A DNA stretch of 10,086 nucleotides from positions 1-10,086 of the forward strand of contig JAJZAL010000189.1 in assembly GCA_021799405.1 (NCBI GenBank), written 5' to 3'. The notes beneath the pieces were generated by a model. The model worked only from the letters and a program-made list of their open reading frames with translations, had not been told where the DNA came from and ran no database searches. The translations under genes were made by a program, and so were the position numbers. This document shows, in pieces, positions 1 to 5,315 of the stretch; within the stretch, counting starts at the first letter, position 1; each line of letters opens with the position of its first letter. This DNA comes from Acidobacteriota bacterium. GTDB taxonomy: Bacteria; Acidobacteriota; Terriglobia; Terriglobales; Acidobacteriaceae.

Positions 1-819
1 GCGCTGAATGTTCCGCTCGCCTACCGAATCGAGCAGCTCGAACTCACCCTTGAGCGCTGGCGCTGGGTGCCGCAAACACTTCCGCTGCCCGCCATCGTCG
101 TCAACATCCCTGAATTCCGCTTTTATCTCATCGGTCGCGACTACCGCTGGCTGATGATCCAGAAGATCATCATCGGCAAGTCCTACCACCACAAAACACC
201 GGTCTTTGTCGCCCAGATGCGCTCGGTCATCTTCCGCCCCTACTGGAACGTGCCCTATTCCATCCAGCGCAAGGAACTCGTTCCCCGTATCGCGCGCGAC
301 CCCGGTTACCTCGCCCGCAACGATTACGAAATCGTCAACGCCGCCAACCACCCTGTGGATGTCAGCGCCGGCAGCCCCGCCGTGCTCGCGCAGCTCAGGA
401 GCGGCGCTCTCAAAATTCGTCAGTTGCCCGGCGACAAAAACTCCCTCGGCCTCATCAAGTTTGAGTTTCCCAATCGCTACGACGTCTACATGCACGGCAC
501 GCCCGCGACCCAGCTCTTCTCTCACACCCGTCGCGACTTCAGTCACGGCTGCATTCGTGTCGAACATCCGGCCGCGCTCGCCGAGTGGCTCCTCCGCGAC
601 CTCCCGGGCTGGACGCCCGAAAAAATTCAGGACGCCATGCACGGCGCCGAAACGCTCACCGTCAACCTGCCGCAACCGCTCACGGTCGTCATCATCTACG
701 GTACCGCCGTGGTTTCGCCCGATGGCGAAATTCGTTTCCTGCAGGATATTTATGGCTACGATGCAAAGCTGAAGCGGGCTTTGGCCCAGCCGCGTCCAAG
801 GATCGCCGCCGGGCCATGA
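1..819 (+). CDS. L,D-transpeptidase, YcbB/LdtD-like (5' end outside window)
   Basis: The gene is open from the first base of the window, so its N-terminus lies upstream; 272 residues are visible. L,D-transpeptidases of this family act in the periplasm and join two meso-diaminopimelate residues to form 3-3 peptidoglycan cross-links, independently of penicillin-binding D,D-transpeptidases. The fragment opens with the segment that precedes the YkuD catalytic domain in LdtD/YcbB proteins (ERWRWVPQ, residues 18-25 of the fragment). The YkuD domain follows from about residue 31, with the active-site motif SHGCIRVEHP at 181-190; the nucleophilic Cys is 184 (codon 550-552). The upstream HGTP at 165-168 is also conserved. 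The lost part should carry a signal peptide and the usual peptidoglycan-binding region. A GTG at 67 is not a plausible start because the family homology continues upstream of it. The gene ends 9 bp from the convergent stop of a 3-3 cross-link endopeptidase homologue. Confidence is high for family and moderate for the LdtD subgroup. Confidence 0.93.
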   Translation, partial: ALNVPLAYRIEQLELTLERWRWVPQTLPLPAIVVNIPEFRFYLIGRDYRWLMIQKIIIGKSYHHKTPVFVAQMRSVIFRPYWNVPYSIQRKELVPRIARDPGYLARNDYEIVNAANHPVDVSAGSPAVLAQLRSGALKIRQLPGDKNSLGLIKFEFPNRYDVYMHGTPATQLFSHTRRDFSHGCIRVEHPAALAEWLLRDLPGWTPEKIQDAMHGAETLTVNLPQPLTVVIIYGTAVVSPDGEIRFLQDIYGYDAKLKRALAQPRPRIAAGP

Positions 820-828
820 ACCCTTCTC

Positions 829-1398
829 TTATGACCCCTGCGGCGGATACTCCCACTCCCGCACGCGGCCCACATCCACATGCACAAAGTGGTGCTCCGG
901 ATAGTAGCCCACCCCGCCGAAATGCAGGCGCAGCGCCGCATTGCGCAACGCCAGCGTCGACACGCCGGGAATGCGGATGTCGATGGCGTCGCCCAGCACG
1001 TGCATGCTGTGCACCGCCACTCCGCCCGTCGTGCGATGCAGAAACGCATTCGTCTGCGGCGAACGGTATCCGCACACAATGTCAATTGGACCGCCCGGAT
1101 GCCCCACGGCCTTGTCCAGCTTGTAGAGCAGATCGAACAGGCGCGGATTCATATCGTGGTCCTTGTGAACGCGCCAGTCGCCCAGGAAGCGATCCAGCCT
1201 GAGTTCCGCCGAAGGCAAATAATGATTGCCTACGCGGTACACAATATGCAGGCTTCGGCCTGTGTGCAGGTTGTAAAGATCAAGATGATAACTCTTTTGA
1301 GAAGAAGACTTCGCTGCGGCTGGAAAAATCGCGAGGAGCGGAAGGAGTACTGCGAAACAGCCGCAGCGGACCCATTGGGAAGACCGCTTACGACACAT
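829..1398 (-). CDS. Secreted DUF882 / YcbK (MepK)-like peptidoglycan endopeptidase
   Basis: A 189-residue exported zinc peptidase homologue of the DUF882/peptidase M15 group. Residues 1-29 form a signal peptide with a basic N-region (RKR) and a hydrophobic core ending in PAAA. The catalytic domain has GYRSPQTN at 110-117, then the zinc pattern His133-x6-Asp140 (HSMHVLGDAID) and a C-terminal His173 in FVHVDVG. These are the three expected metal ligands, so the enzyme looks intact. E. coli MepK (YcbK) is known to cut meso-DAP-meso-DAP 3-3 cross-links and is encoded beside ldtD/ycbB; here the two genes are convergent. The same substrate is inferred, not shown. The start at 1398 was chosen because it gives a complete signal peptide, although no clear Shine-Dalgarno sequence precedes it. 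It lies 73 bp downstream of the Gln-rich protein gene on the same strand and may be read from that transcript. Two Cys (11 and 13) lie within the signal peptide, but no proper lipobox is seen. Confidence 0.88.
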   Translation of the reverse strand: MCRKRSSQWVRCGCFAVLLPLLAIFPAAAKSSSQKSYHLDLYNLHTGRSLHIVYRVGNHYLPSAELRLDRFLGDWRVHKDHDMNPRLFDLLYKLDKAVGHPGGPIDIVCGYRSPQTNAFLHRTTGGVAVHSMHVLGDAIDIRIPGVSTLALRNAALRLHFGGVGYYPEHHFVHVDVGRVREWEYPPQGS

Positions 1399-1471
1399 GG
1401 GCCAAGTGTACTATCACCCGGCCCATGTCACCAATCCGCCCTGCTTCCCGCACATGCTCTCGCCGGGCCCG

Positions 1472-2251
1472 CTATCGGCCCATGAAGATGGCGTGCACGT
1501 AGACGCCGGTCTGCACATTCAGGATCAGGTACCACCCCACATGATCCGGATCCAGATAAATCAGGTAGTCGTCCCCGCACGTCCAGCACCAGTCTGAGCA
1601 GTAGGGCCAATCCCAGTATGCAATCTGGAAATAGTACCCGCTCGCCAGCCAGAACCAGTAATGTGCCTGGTTAAACCGGACGATGCGATGGTAGTAACGC
1701 GGCCCGTACCGATAAAAGTGACCATGTGCATACGGCTGCCGTAGCCGGTAGCGCGGGTCATTCGGAGCTGACCGCCCGTACCACACACCGTTCCGGTACA
1801 TCGGTCGGCGATCCACCCGGCCGTCAGGGGCGCGGTAGTACTGGGGCTGCGCATTGCGCTGCGCGCGCCGCTGTGGCGCATTGGGAGCGGTAAAACGTTC
1901 GCGGTTCTGCTGCCGCATCTGTTGCTGCTGTTGCTGCCGTTCCTGCTGCTGTACCTGCGGCCGAGTCTGCTCCTGCGGACGCTGCCGTTGCTGCTGCTGC
2001 ACCTGCGGCCGTGTCTGCTGTTGCTGCCGTTGCTGTTGCTGCACCTGCGGACGGTTGTGCTGCTGCTGTTGCTGTTGCGTGCGCTCGTGTTGCTGCTGCT
2101 GCGTGCTCCCCCTTGATTGATCCCGCGTTTTCTCTTTGGATTTCTGGCTGTTCTGCTGCTGTTGTTGCTGCTGACCGCCGGGCCGCTGCGCCAGCGCCGG
2201 TGCCGTCAACAAAAGACAGAGCCCGAGGGTGAGCAGATATCGCGATTTCAT
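1472..2251 (-). CDS. Exported Gln-rich repeat protein with aromatic-rich C-terminal domain, function unknown
   Basis: A 259-residue protein that I do not recognise. Residues 1-22 are a signal peptide (MKSRYLLTLG start, cleavage after ALA or AQ), so it is exported. Residues 27-115 are dominated by Gln with scattered Arg, Lys, Thr and Pro, including an imperfect RPQVQQQ repeat in three copies (67-80, 81-96, 97-112). Residues 116-150 form a basic, Pro-containing linker. The C-terminal ~110 residues are rich in Tyr, Trp, Arg and His, with three Cys close together (218, 222, 225) in a Trp-rich segment, and read like a compact folded domain. The start at 2251 was chosen over upstream in-frame codons because it has an excellent Shine-Dalgarno sequence (AAGGAGG, 2257-2263) and begins the signal peptide; the longer frame would cross the divergent promoter. 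A surface, envelope-binding or moisture/polysaccharide-related role is conceivable but not supported by any motif. It is divergent from the alcohol dehydrogenase gene. Confidence 0.8.
   Translation of the reverse strand: MKSRYLLTLGLCLLLTAPALAQRPGGQQQQQQQNSQKSKEKTRDQSRGSTQQQQHERTQQQQQQHNRPQVQQQQRQQQQTRPQVQQQQRQRPQEQTRPQVQQQERQQQQQQMRQQNRERFTAPNAPQRRAQRNAQPQYYRAPDGRVDRRPMYRNGVWYGRSAPNDPRYRLRQPYAHGHFYRYGPRYYHRIVRFNQAHYWFWLASGYYFQIAYWDWPYCSDWCWTCGDDYLIYLDPDHVGWYLILNVQTGVYVHAIFMGR
1907..2173 (-). repeat. CAG/CAA-rich tract encoding the Gln-rich region
   Basis: On the minus strand this tract is a run of CAG and CAA codons broken by CGx, ACx and CCx codons, coding residues 27-115 of the exported protein. 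A higher-order imperfect unit of 14-16 codons beginning RPQV occurs three times in a row (1916-2053). The mixture of CAG and CAA means it is not a pure trinucleotide repeat. It could still change length by slippage or recombination in steps of three bases, which would keep the frame. Confidence 0.9.
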
Positions 2252-2256
2252 GAGGC

Positions 2257-2263
2257 CCTCCTT
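2257..2263 (-). promoter_or_regulatory. Strong ribosome binding site fixing the start at 2251
   Basis: AAGGAGG on the minus strand, five bases before the ATG at 2251-2249. It decides between this start and the longer upstream in-frame extension of the Gln-rich protein gene. Confidence 0.8.
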
Positions 2264-2310
2264 TTCTGGAGAATCCTGCCTCATCGTGATGCCGTTCCAG
2301 AACGGGCGAC

Positions 2311-2326
2311 TGTGATCATCATCACC
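2311..2326. promoter_or_regulatory. CRP/FNR-superfamily-like operator in divergent promoter
   Basis: The sequence TGTGATCATCATCACC matches the CRP consensus TGTGA-N6-TCACA at nine of ten positions. It also has the inner T and A of the ideal E. coli site, so GTGAT-N4-ATCAC is a perfect palindrome. Its centre (2318.5) is 67 bp from the start codon of the Gln-rich protein gene and 58 bp from that of the alcohol dehydrogenase gene, so it could control either or both. The regulator itself is not in this window, and the family assignment rests only on the motif. Confidence 0.55.
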
Positions 2327-2339
2327 GCAACAGGCATGC

Positions 2340-2353
2340 GCGTTGCACAACGC
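2340..2353. promoter_or_regulatory. GCGTTG-CA-CAACGC inverted repeat, possible second operator
   Basis: A perfect 6-bp inverted repeat with a 2-bp centre lies 12 bp before the alcohol dehydrogenase ribosome binding site and 28 bp (centre to centre) from the CRP-like palindrome. Its short spacer suits a dimeric DNA-binding protein better than an RNA hairpin. A repressor overlapping the promoter of the dehydrogenase gene is a reasonable but unproven reading. Confidence 0.35.
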
Positions 2354-2364
2354 TGAACTTAACC

Positions 2365-2370
2365 GGAGGT
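2365..2370 (+). promoter_or_regulatory. Ribosome binding site fixing the alcohol dehydrogenase start
   Basis: GGAGGT with a five-base spacer to the ATG at 2376. It argues against both the upstream TTG at 2343 and the internal ATG at 2430. Confidence 0.75.
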
Positions 2371-2375
2371 GCGCC

Positions 2376-3497
2376 ATGGCAACTGCCGCCACTGCCCAAA
2401 CTCCTGAGGTTCGGCGCGAACCCCATTCCATGCAGGCCGTCGTCTTCCACGAGCCCGGCAAAATCTCACTCGATCAGGTCAGCATCCCTCATCCCGGCCC
2501 GGGAGAAGCTGTCGTGCGTGTCACCCTCACCACCATCTGCGGCACCGATGTCCACATCATGAAGGGCGAGTATCCCGTCAAGCCCGGGCTCATTCTCGGC
2601 CATGAAGCCGTAGGCGTCATTCATGAGCTGGGGCCCGATGTGTCCGGCTACGAGGTCGGCGAGCGCGTGCTCTTCGGCGCCATCACGCCCTGCGGGCAAT
2701 GTGCCTCCTGCCTCAGCGGAAGCTGGTCGCAGTGCGGCGACGTCCCCATGGGTGGCTGGAAACTCGGCAACACCCACCATGGCGTGCAGGCCGAGTACGC
2801 GCTCGTTCCGCATGCCCAGGCAAACCTCGCCAGGATTCCGCGCTACCTCCATGACGAACAGGTGCTCCTGCTGGCTGACATTGCCTCCACCGGCTTCTCC
2901 GCCTCGGAAACCGCGAACGTGCGCCTCGGCGACTGCGTGGCTGTCTTCGCGCAGGGCCCCATCGGGCTTTGCGCCACGGCGGGGGCGCGCCTGCGTGGCG
3001 CCGGATGCATCATCGTCAGCGAATCCAACATCATGCGCCAGCAGATGGCTCTCAAGATGGGCGCCGACGTGGTCTTCGATCCCACCAAGGTCGACGTCGC
3101 TGATGAGATCCGCCAGCTCACCCACGGCCGCGGCGTCGACGTGGCGATTGAAGCTCTCGGAAAGCAGGCAACCTTCGAGTCAGCCCTGCGTTCGCTGCGT
3201 CCCGGTGGCACCCTGTCGAGTCTCGGCGTCTATTCCGGCAAACTGGAAATTCCGGTCGACGCCTTTGCCGCAGGCATCGGCGACTACAAAATTGTCACCA
3301 CCCTCTGCCCCGGAGGCAAAGAGCGCATGCGCCGCCTCATGGCGCTGGTCGAGCACAGCCGCGTGGACCTGACCCCGCTGATCACCCACCACTTCCCGCT
3401 GGATCGCATCCTGGAGGCCTACGACCTCTTCTCGAATCAACGAGACGGCGTACTCAAGGTGGCCATCCATCCTGACGGCTTGCGAGGCGCAGCATAA
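2376..3497 (+). CDS. Zinc-dependent MDR alcohol dehydrogenase
   Basis: A 373-residue cytoplasmic medium-chain dehydrogenase/reductase, expected to interconvert an alcohol and an aldehyde or ketone with NAD(P). The catalytic zinc ligands are visible as Cys55 (CGTD), His76-Glu77 (GHE) and Asp168 (LLADIASTGF), the arrangement of the isopropanol-dehydrogenase-like branch represented by Clostridium beijerinckii ADH. Unlike that enzyme it also keeps the four-Cys structural zinc lobe (C106, C109, C112, C120). The Rossmann glycine motif is at about 194-205 (GPIGL then GARLRGAG); the cofactor choice cannot be read with certainty from VSES after the second strand. The start at 2376 is fixed by GGAGGT at 2365-2370, five bases upstream. 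This gives an 18-residue extension before the usual family start MQAVVF, whose Met is in frame at 2430. The gene is divergent from the Gln-rich protein gene, with a CRP-like site between them. Substrate is unknown. Confidence 0.92.
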   Translation: MATAATAQTPEVRREPHSMQAVVFHEPGKISLDQVSIPHPGPGEAVVRVTLTTICGTDVHIMKGEYPVKPGLILGHEAVGVIHELGPDVSGYEVGERVLFGAITPCGQCASCLSGSWSQCGDVPMGGWKLGNTHHGVQAEYALVPHAQANLARIPRYLHDEQVLLLADIASTGFSASETANVRLGDCVAVFAQGPIGLCATAGARLRGAGCIIVSESNIMRQQMALKMGADVVFDPTKVDVADEIRQLTHGRGVDVAIEALGKQATFESALRSLRPGGTLSSLGVYSGKLEIPVDAFAAGIGDYKIVTTLCPGGKERMRRLMALVEHSRVDLTPLITHHFPLDRILEAYDLFSNQRDGVLKVAIHPDGLRGAA

Positions 3498-3516
3498 TCC
3501 CGCGGCAATTTCGCAA

Positions 3517-3558
3517 CGGAGGTGGAGATGCCTTTCCACCAGGCGATCTTCACCTCCG
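3517..3558. terminator. Long stem-loop after the alcohol dehydrogenase gene
   Basis: Bases 3517-3529 pair with 3546-3558 (13 bp, one G-U on the plus strand). After a single bulged base (3545), 3530-3533 pair with 3541-3544, leaving a 7-base loop. The structure starts 20 bp past the dehydrogenase stop and lies between two convergent genes, the position of a bidirectional terminator. No T tract follows on either strand, so termination, transcript-end protection or another role are all possible. Confidence 0.5.
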
Positions 3559-3597
3559 CGGTCCCGTGCCCCGTCAGGCCCGCGCGCATTTCCACTC

Positions 3598-3708
3598 TCA
3601 GCAGTGCGTCGTCGATAAAAAGAGCAGCGACCCAAGCACGATCACCAGGAACGTCAGAATGATCATGATCGTGGGGATGTGCACGCTTCTGTGTGTCCAA
3701 TGAGCCAT
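3598..3708 (-). CDS. Possible 36-residue single-span membrane miniprotein
   Basis: A small open frame starting ATG-GCT-CAT-TGG and ending TGA. The first ~11 residues are polar and aromatic with three His and one Arg (MAHWTHRSVHIP). They are followed by about 20 consecutive apolar residues forming one clear transmembrane helix (ITMIILTFL-type composition, 13-33), and the protein ends in STTHC. Such a coherent hydrophobic run is uncommon by chance in this GC-rich DNA. Only a weak AAGAG precedes the ATG. It is downstream of the CBS gene on the same strand (164 bp gap) and is bracketed by two strong hairpins. I do not recognise a family. It may be a stress-related membrane peptide or a chance frame; homologues with conserved reading frame would decide. 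Confidence 0.42.
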   Translation of the reverse strand: MAHWTHRSVHIPTIMIILTFLVIVLGSLLFLSTTHC

Positions 3709-3716
3709 GTCTCTTA

Positions 3717-3747
3717 CGGAGGACAGCGCTCGCGCAACTGTCCTCCG
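3717..3747. promoter_or_regulatory. Perfect 10-bp hairpin upstream of the miniprotein
   Basis: CGGAGGACAG (3717-3726) and CTGTCCTCCG (3738-3747) are perfect complements around an 11-base loop. On the minus strand the structure ends nine bases before the ATG at 3708, so it would sit in the 5' leader of the miniprotein or act as a processing or termination structure after the CBS gene. There is no T tract on either side. Confidence 0.45.
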
Positions 3748-3872
3748 CCTCCTCTCGGCGATAGCGTTTTCGGTTCAACTGTTTACATGAGGAACGCTGC
3801 CCGGTGGCTCTCTCTTAAGAAAATGCCACTCCGGCTGCCGTCGATCCTTCCACGTAGGAACCGGAAGCGCAT

Positions 3873-4331
3873 CTAGCTCGCTTTCTTAACGGCTGCGGTT
3901 ACAGCCTTGCGGCGTGGCCGAGTGACAGCTCTGACCGTCCGTTGCAGATTCTGCGGCGTATCATGATGCGCCAGGTCGCTCGCAGTGATGATGCCCAGAA
4001 TGTTCCTCTGCCCGTCAATGATCGGGATGCGGCGCACCTCATGCAACTGCATCAGAGTCTCGCACGCCGCCAGCGACTCGCCTGTATCGCAGGTGACCGG
4101 ACGGGTCGTCATCACCTTGGACACAGGTGTCTCCAAGTCCATCCCGCCGGCCAGAACTTTCATGCAAAGGTCCCGGTCGGTGACAATCCCGGCAAGGTGC
4201 TTGCTTCCTGCCGTATCAGTGATCAGCACCGCGCCGATGCGGCAGTCGCGCATCAGCTCCGCTATTTTCTTCACACTCGCCGTCTGCGGAGCGGTGACCG
4301 GGTTCACGGTCATGACATTTTCAACTTTCAT
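3873..4331 (-). CDS. Two-CBS-domain protein with basic C-terminal tail
   Basis: A 152-residue soluble protein made of a CBS pair (Bateman module): CBS1 about residues 1-60 (MKVENVMT, then GIVTDRDLCMK) and CBS2 about 69-128 (VMTTRPVTC, then VRRIPIIDGQRNILGIITASDLA). CBS pairs usually bind adenine nucleotides (AMP, ATP, SAM or NADH) and sense energy status. No enzyme or channel domain is attached, so it is a stand-alone sensor or partner protein, comparable in layout to mycobacterial Hrp1. The last ~20 residues (RPRRKAVTAAVKKAS) are strongly basic and could contact nucleic acid or an acidic partner. The start at 4331 was chosen because AAAGGAG (4339-4345) lies seven bases upstream and the CBS fold starts there; a longer in-frame start at 4370 lacks such support. 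It is 87 bp downstream of the BON gene with a near-identical ribosome binding site, which suggests joint control. Confidence 0.9.
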   Translation of the reverse strand: MKVENVMTVNPVTAPQTASVKKIAELMRDCRIGAVLITDTAGSKHLAGIVTDRDLCMKVLAGGMDLETPVSKVMTTRPVTCDTGESLAACETLMQLHEVRRIPIIDGQRNILGIITASDLAHHDTPQNLQRTVRAVTRPRRKAVTAAVKKAS

Positions 4332-4418
4332 GGGGCGTCTCCTTTTGCTTTCCGTGGCACGGGGAGACAACAGAGGAGAGCGTGCCGCGGCTCTGTGGTG
4401 AGGGTCGGTATGCAGACC

Positions 4419-5081
4419 CTAAATTTCAATCGTCAGATGGTCCAGCACCTTCGCAACTCCGGGTGCGGCCCACGCTGCCCGTTCGGCTTCTTCGCGCTCG
4501 ATCCATGAGCGCACCGTGCCGAACAACTCCACGGTGTTGTCGTGCGTGGTCACCATGATACGCTTCGCATCGATGTCCGCACTCCGCCGCAACGCATCTT
4601 CGATGCGTTCCTTCACCAGCCCGGAGGAAACCTCCGGGTGTACCTGTAGCGAATTGATGACTGCCCGCACACCGCTCACGCCGTGAACTGAGGACTCGGC
4701 GCTGCGTCGCTGGTAATCCCACTGCACCATCCCTTCCAGCGTCACCACGCCCTCGCGTACCGTCGTCTTGATCGCATCATCGGGAACAAAGGCGTGCAGT
4801 TCCAGCACGTGCTGCACGTCGCGCGCAATTTCAGGATCCGTCCGAACCACGCGCGGTTTTACATCAATATCATTGGCAACAGAGCGAACACCAACCACAG
4901 ACTTCGCTGCCCGTTCGGCGGCGAATTTTTCAGGATAGCTATGAACAAACCCAGTCAGCGTAACCGTACCATCCTTGACTTTGACAGCAATATCCTGAGA
5001 GGAAATCGACGGTTCCCAGTCGATCTCCCGGCAAACATCTTCGCGGATCGTTACATCGCTCCGCTTCGCTTGTTCTGACAT
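4419..5081 (-). CDS. Triple-BON-domain protein
   Basis: A 220-residue protein made almost entirely of three BON domains: about residues 10-76, 82-150 and 153-220. Each shows the repeating pattern of a helix, then a strand with V-x-G-x-V-T/E-L-x-G, then a helix rich in Ala/Arg/Glu, then G-V-x-x-V. BON domains occur in OsmY and in secretins and are thought to bind phospholipid or other hydrophobic ligands, often under osmotic or envelope stress. There is no signal peptide at the chosen start, so it appears cytoplasmic or peripherally membrane-bound, unlike OsmY. The start at 5081 is fixed by AAAGGAG (5089-5095), seven bases upstream; the long in-frame extension to 5243 would run through the CRP-like sites. 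It is the first gene of a leftward set with the CBS gene, and its upstream region carries three CRP-like palindromes. Confidence 0.9.
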   Translation of the reverse strand: MSEQAKRSDVTIREDVCREIDWEPSISSQDIAVKVKDGTVTLTGFVHSYPEKFAAERAAKSVVGVRSVANDIDVKPRVVRTDPEIARDVQHVLELHAFVPDDAIKTTVREGVVTLEGMVQWDYQRRSAESSVHGVSGVRAVINSLQVHPEVSSGLVKERIEDALRRSADIDAKRIMVTTHDNTVELFGTVRSWIEREEAERAAWAAPGVAKVLDHLTIEI

Positions 5082-5145
5082 CGGGAGTCTCCTTTCTTGA
5101 CTTGCAGGAGTTGAGGCGATGTTGGGGCCGGCCCGGAAAGGCTTC

Positions 5146-5161
5146 TGTGATGGGGAACACA
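5146..5161. promoter_or_regulatory. CRP-like operator, left copy (one mismatch)
   Basis: TGTGATGGGGAACACA matches TGTGA-N6-TCACA at nine of ten positions. Its centre (5153.5) is 72 bp upstream of the BON start codon and 22 bp, about two helical turns, from the next copy. It is placed to act on the leftward BON-CBS transcript. Confidence 0.45.
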
Positions 5162-5167
5162 AGCCGC

Positions 5168-5183
5168 TGTGACAGTCATCACA
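5168..5183. promoter_or_regulatory. CRP-like operator, perfect copy
   Basis: TGTGACAGTCATCACA is an exact TGTGA-N6-TCACA palindrome. It lies between the two one-mismatch copies in the same divergent region: 22 bp from the left one and 61 bp from the right one, centre to centre. Confidence 0.6.
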
Positions 5184-5228
5184 TGGAGCGCCCCATTTGC
5201 GCCCTGCGCTCATCGCGTGGTCTCTGCC

Positions 5229-5244
5229 GGTGATGCTGGTCACA
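5229..5244. promoter_or_regulatory. CRP-like operator, right copy (one mismatch)
   Basis: GGTGATGCTGGTCACA matches the consensus at nine of ten positions. It is the copy closest to the rightward 93-residue gene and ppsA. If the TAGATT at 5278-5283 is their -10 element, the site is centred roughly 50-55 bp upstream of the transcription start. Confidence 0.45.
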
Positions 5245-5315
5245 GGCTCGTAACTCTCTCGCGCGCTACGTTGGGGCTAGATTGAATTTGCTGTAGGTGT
5301 ATCCCGGGGCGGAAA

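Noticed and set aside
585..1202. A 205-codon plus-strand frame spanning the end of the L,D-transpeptidase and the antisense of the endopeptidase gene
   Set aside because: It overlaps two well-supported genes in other frames and its Arg/Pro/Ala-rich translation resembles a typical high-GC shadow.
1854..2120. Plus-strand frames made almost wholly of Cys/Arg or Leu across the CAG-rich tract
   Set aside because: They are frame-shifted reverse readings of the Gln codons of the exported protein and have no plausible protein features.
2252..2461. N-terminal extension of the Gln-rich protein to a start at 2461
   Set aside because: It would place about 70 non-conserved-looking residues before a perfect signal peptide and cross the divergent promoter and the dehydrogenase start; the 2251 start has a far better ribosome binding site.
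3528..3662. A 44-codon plus-strand frame with an excellent GGAGGT upstream, 30 bp after the alcohol dehydrogenase gene
   Set aside because: The ribosome-site-like sequence is explained by the hairpin arm at 3517-3529, which would also hide it and the start codon. The encoded peptide has no coherent features and the frame overlaps the more protein-like membrane miniprotein on the other strand.
4370..4420. Short inverted repeats (acagag/ctctgt at 4370-4396 and agggtc/gaccct at 4401-4420) between the BON and CBS genes
   Set aside because: Stems of only six pairs with no T tract; too weak to call a terminator or regulatory hairpin.
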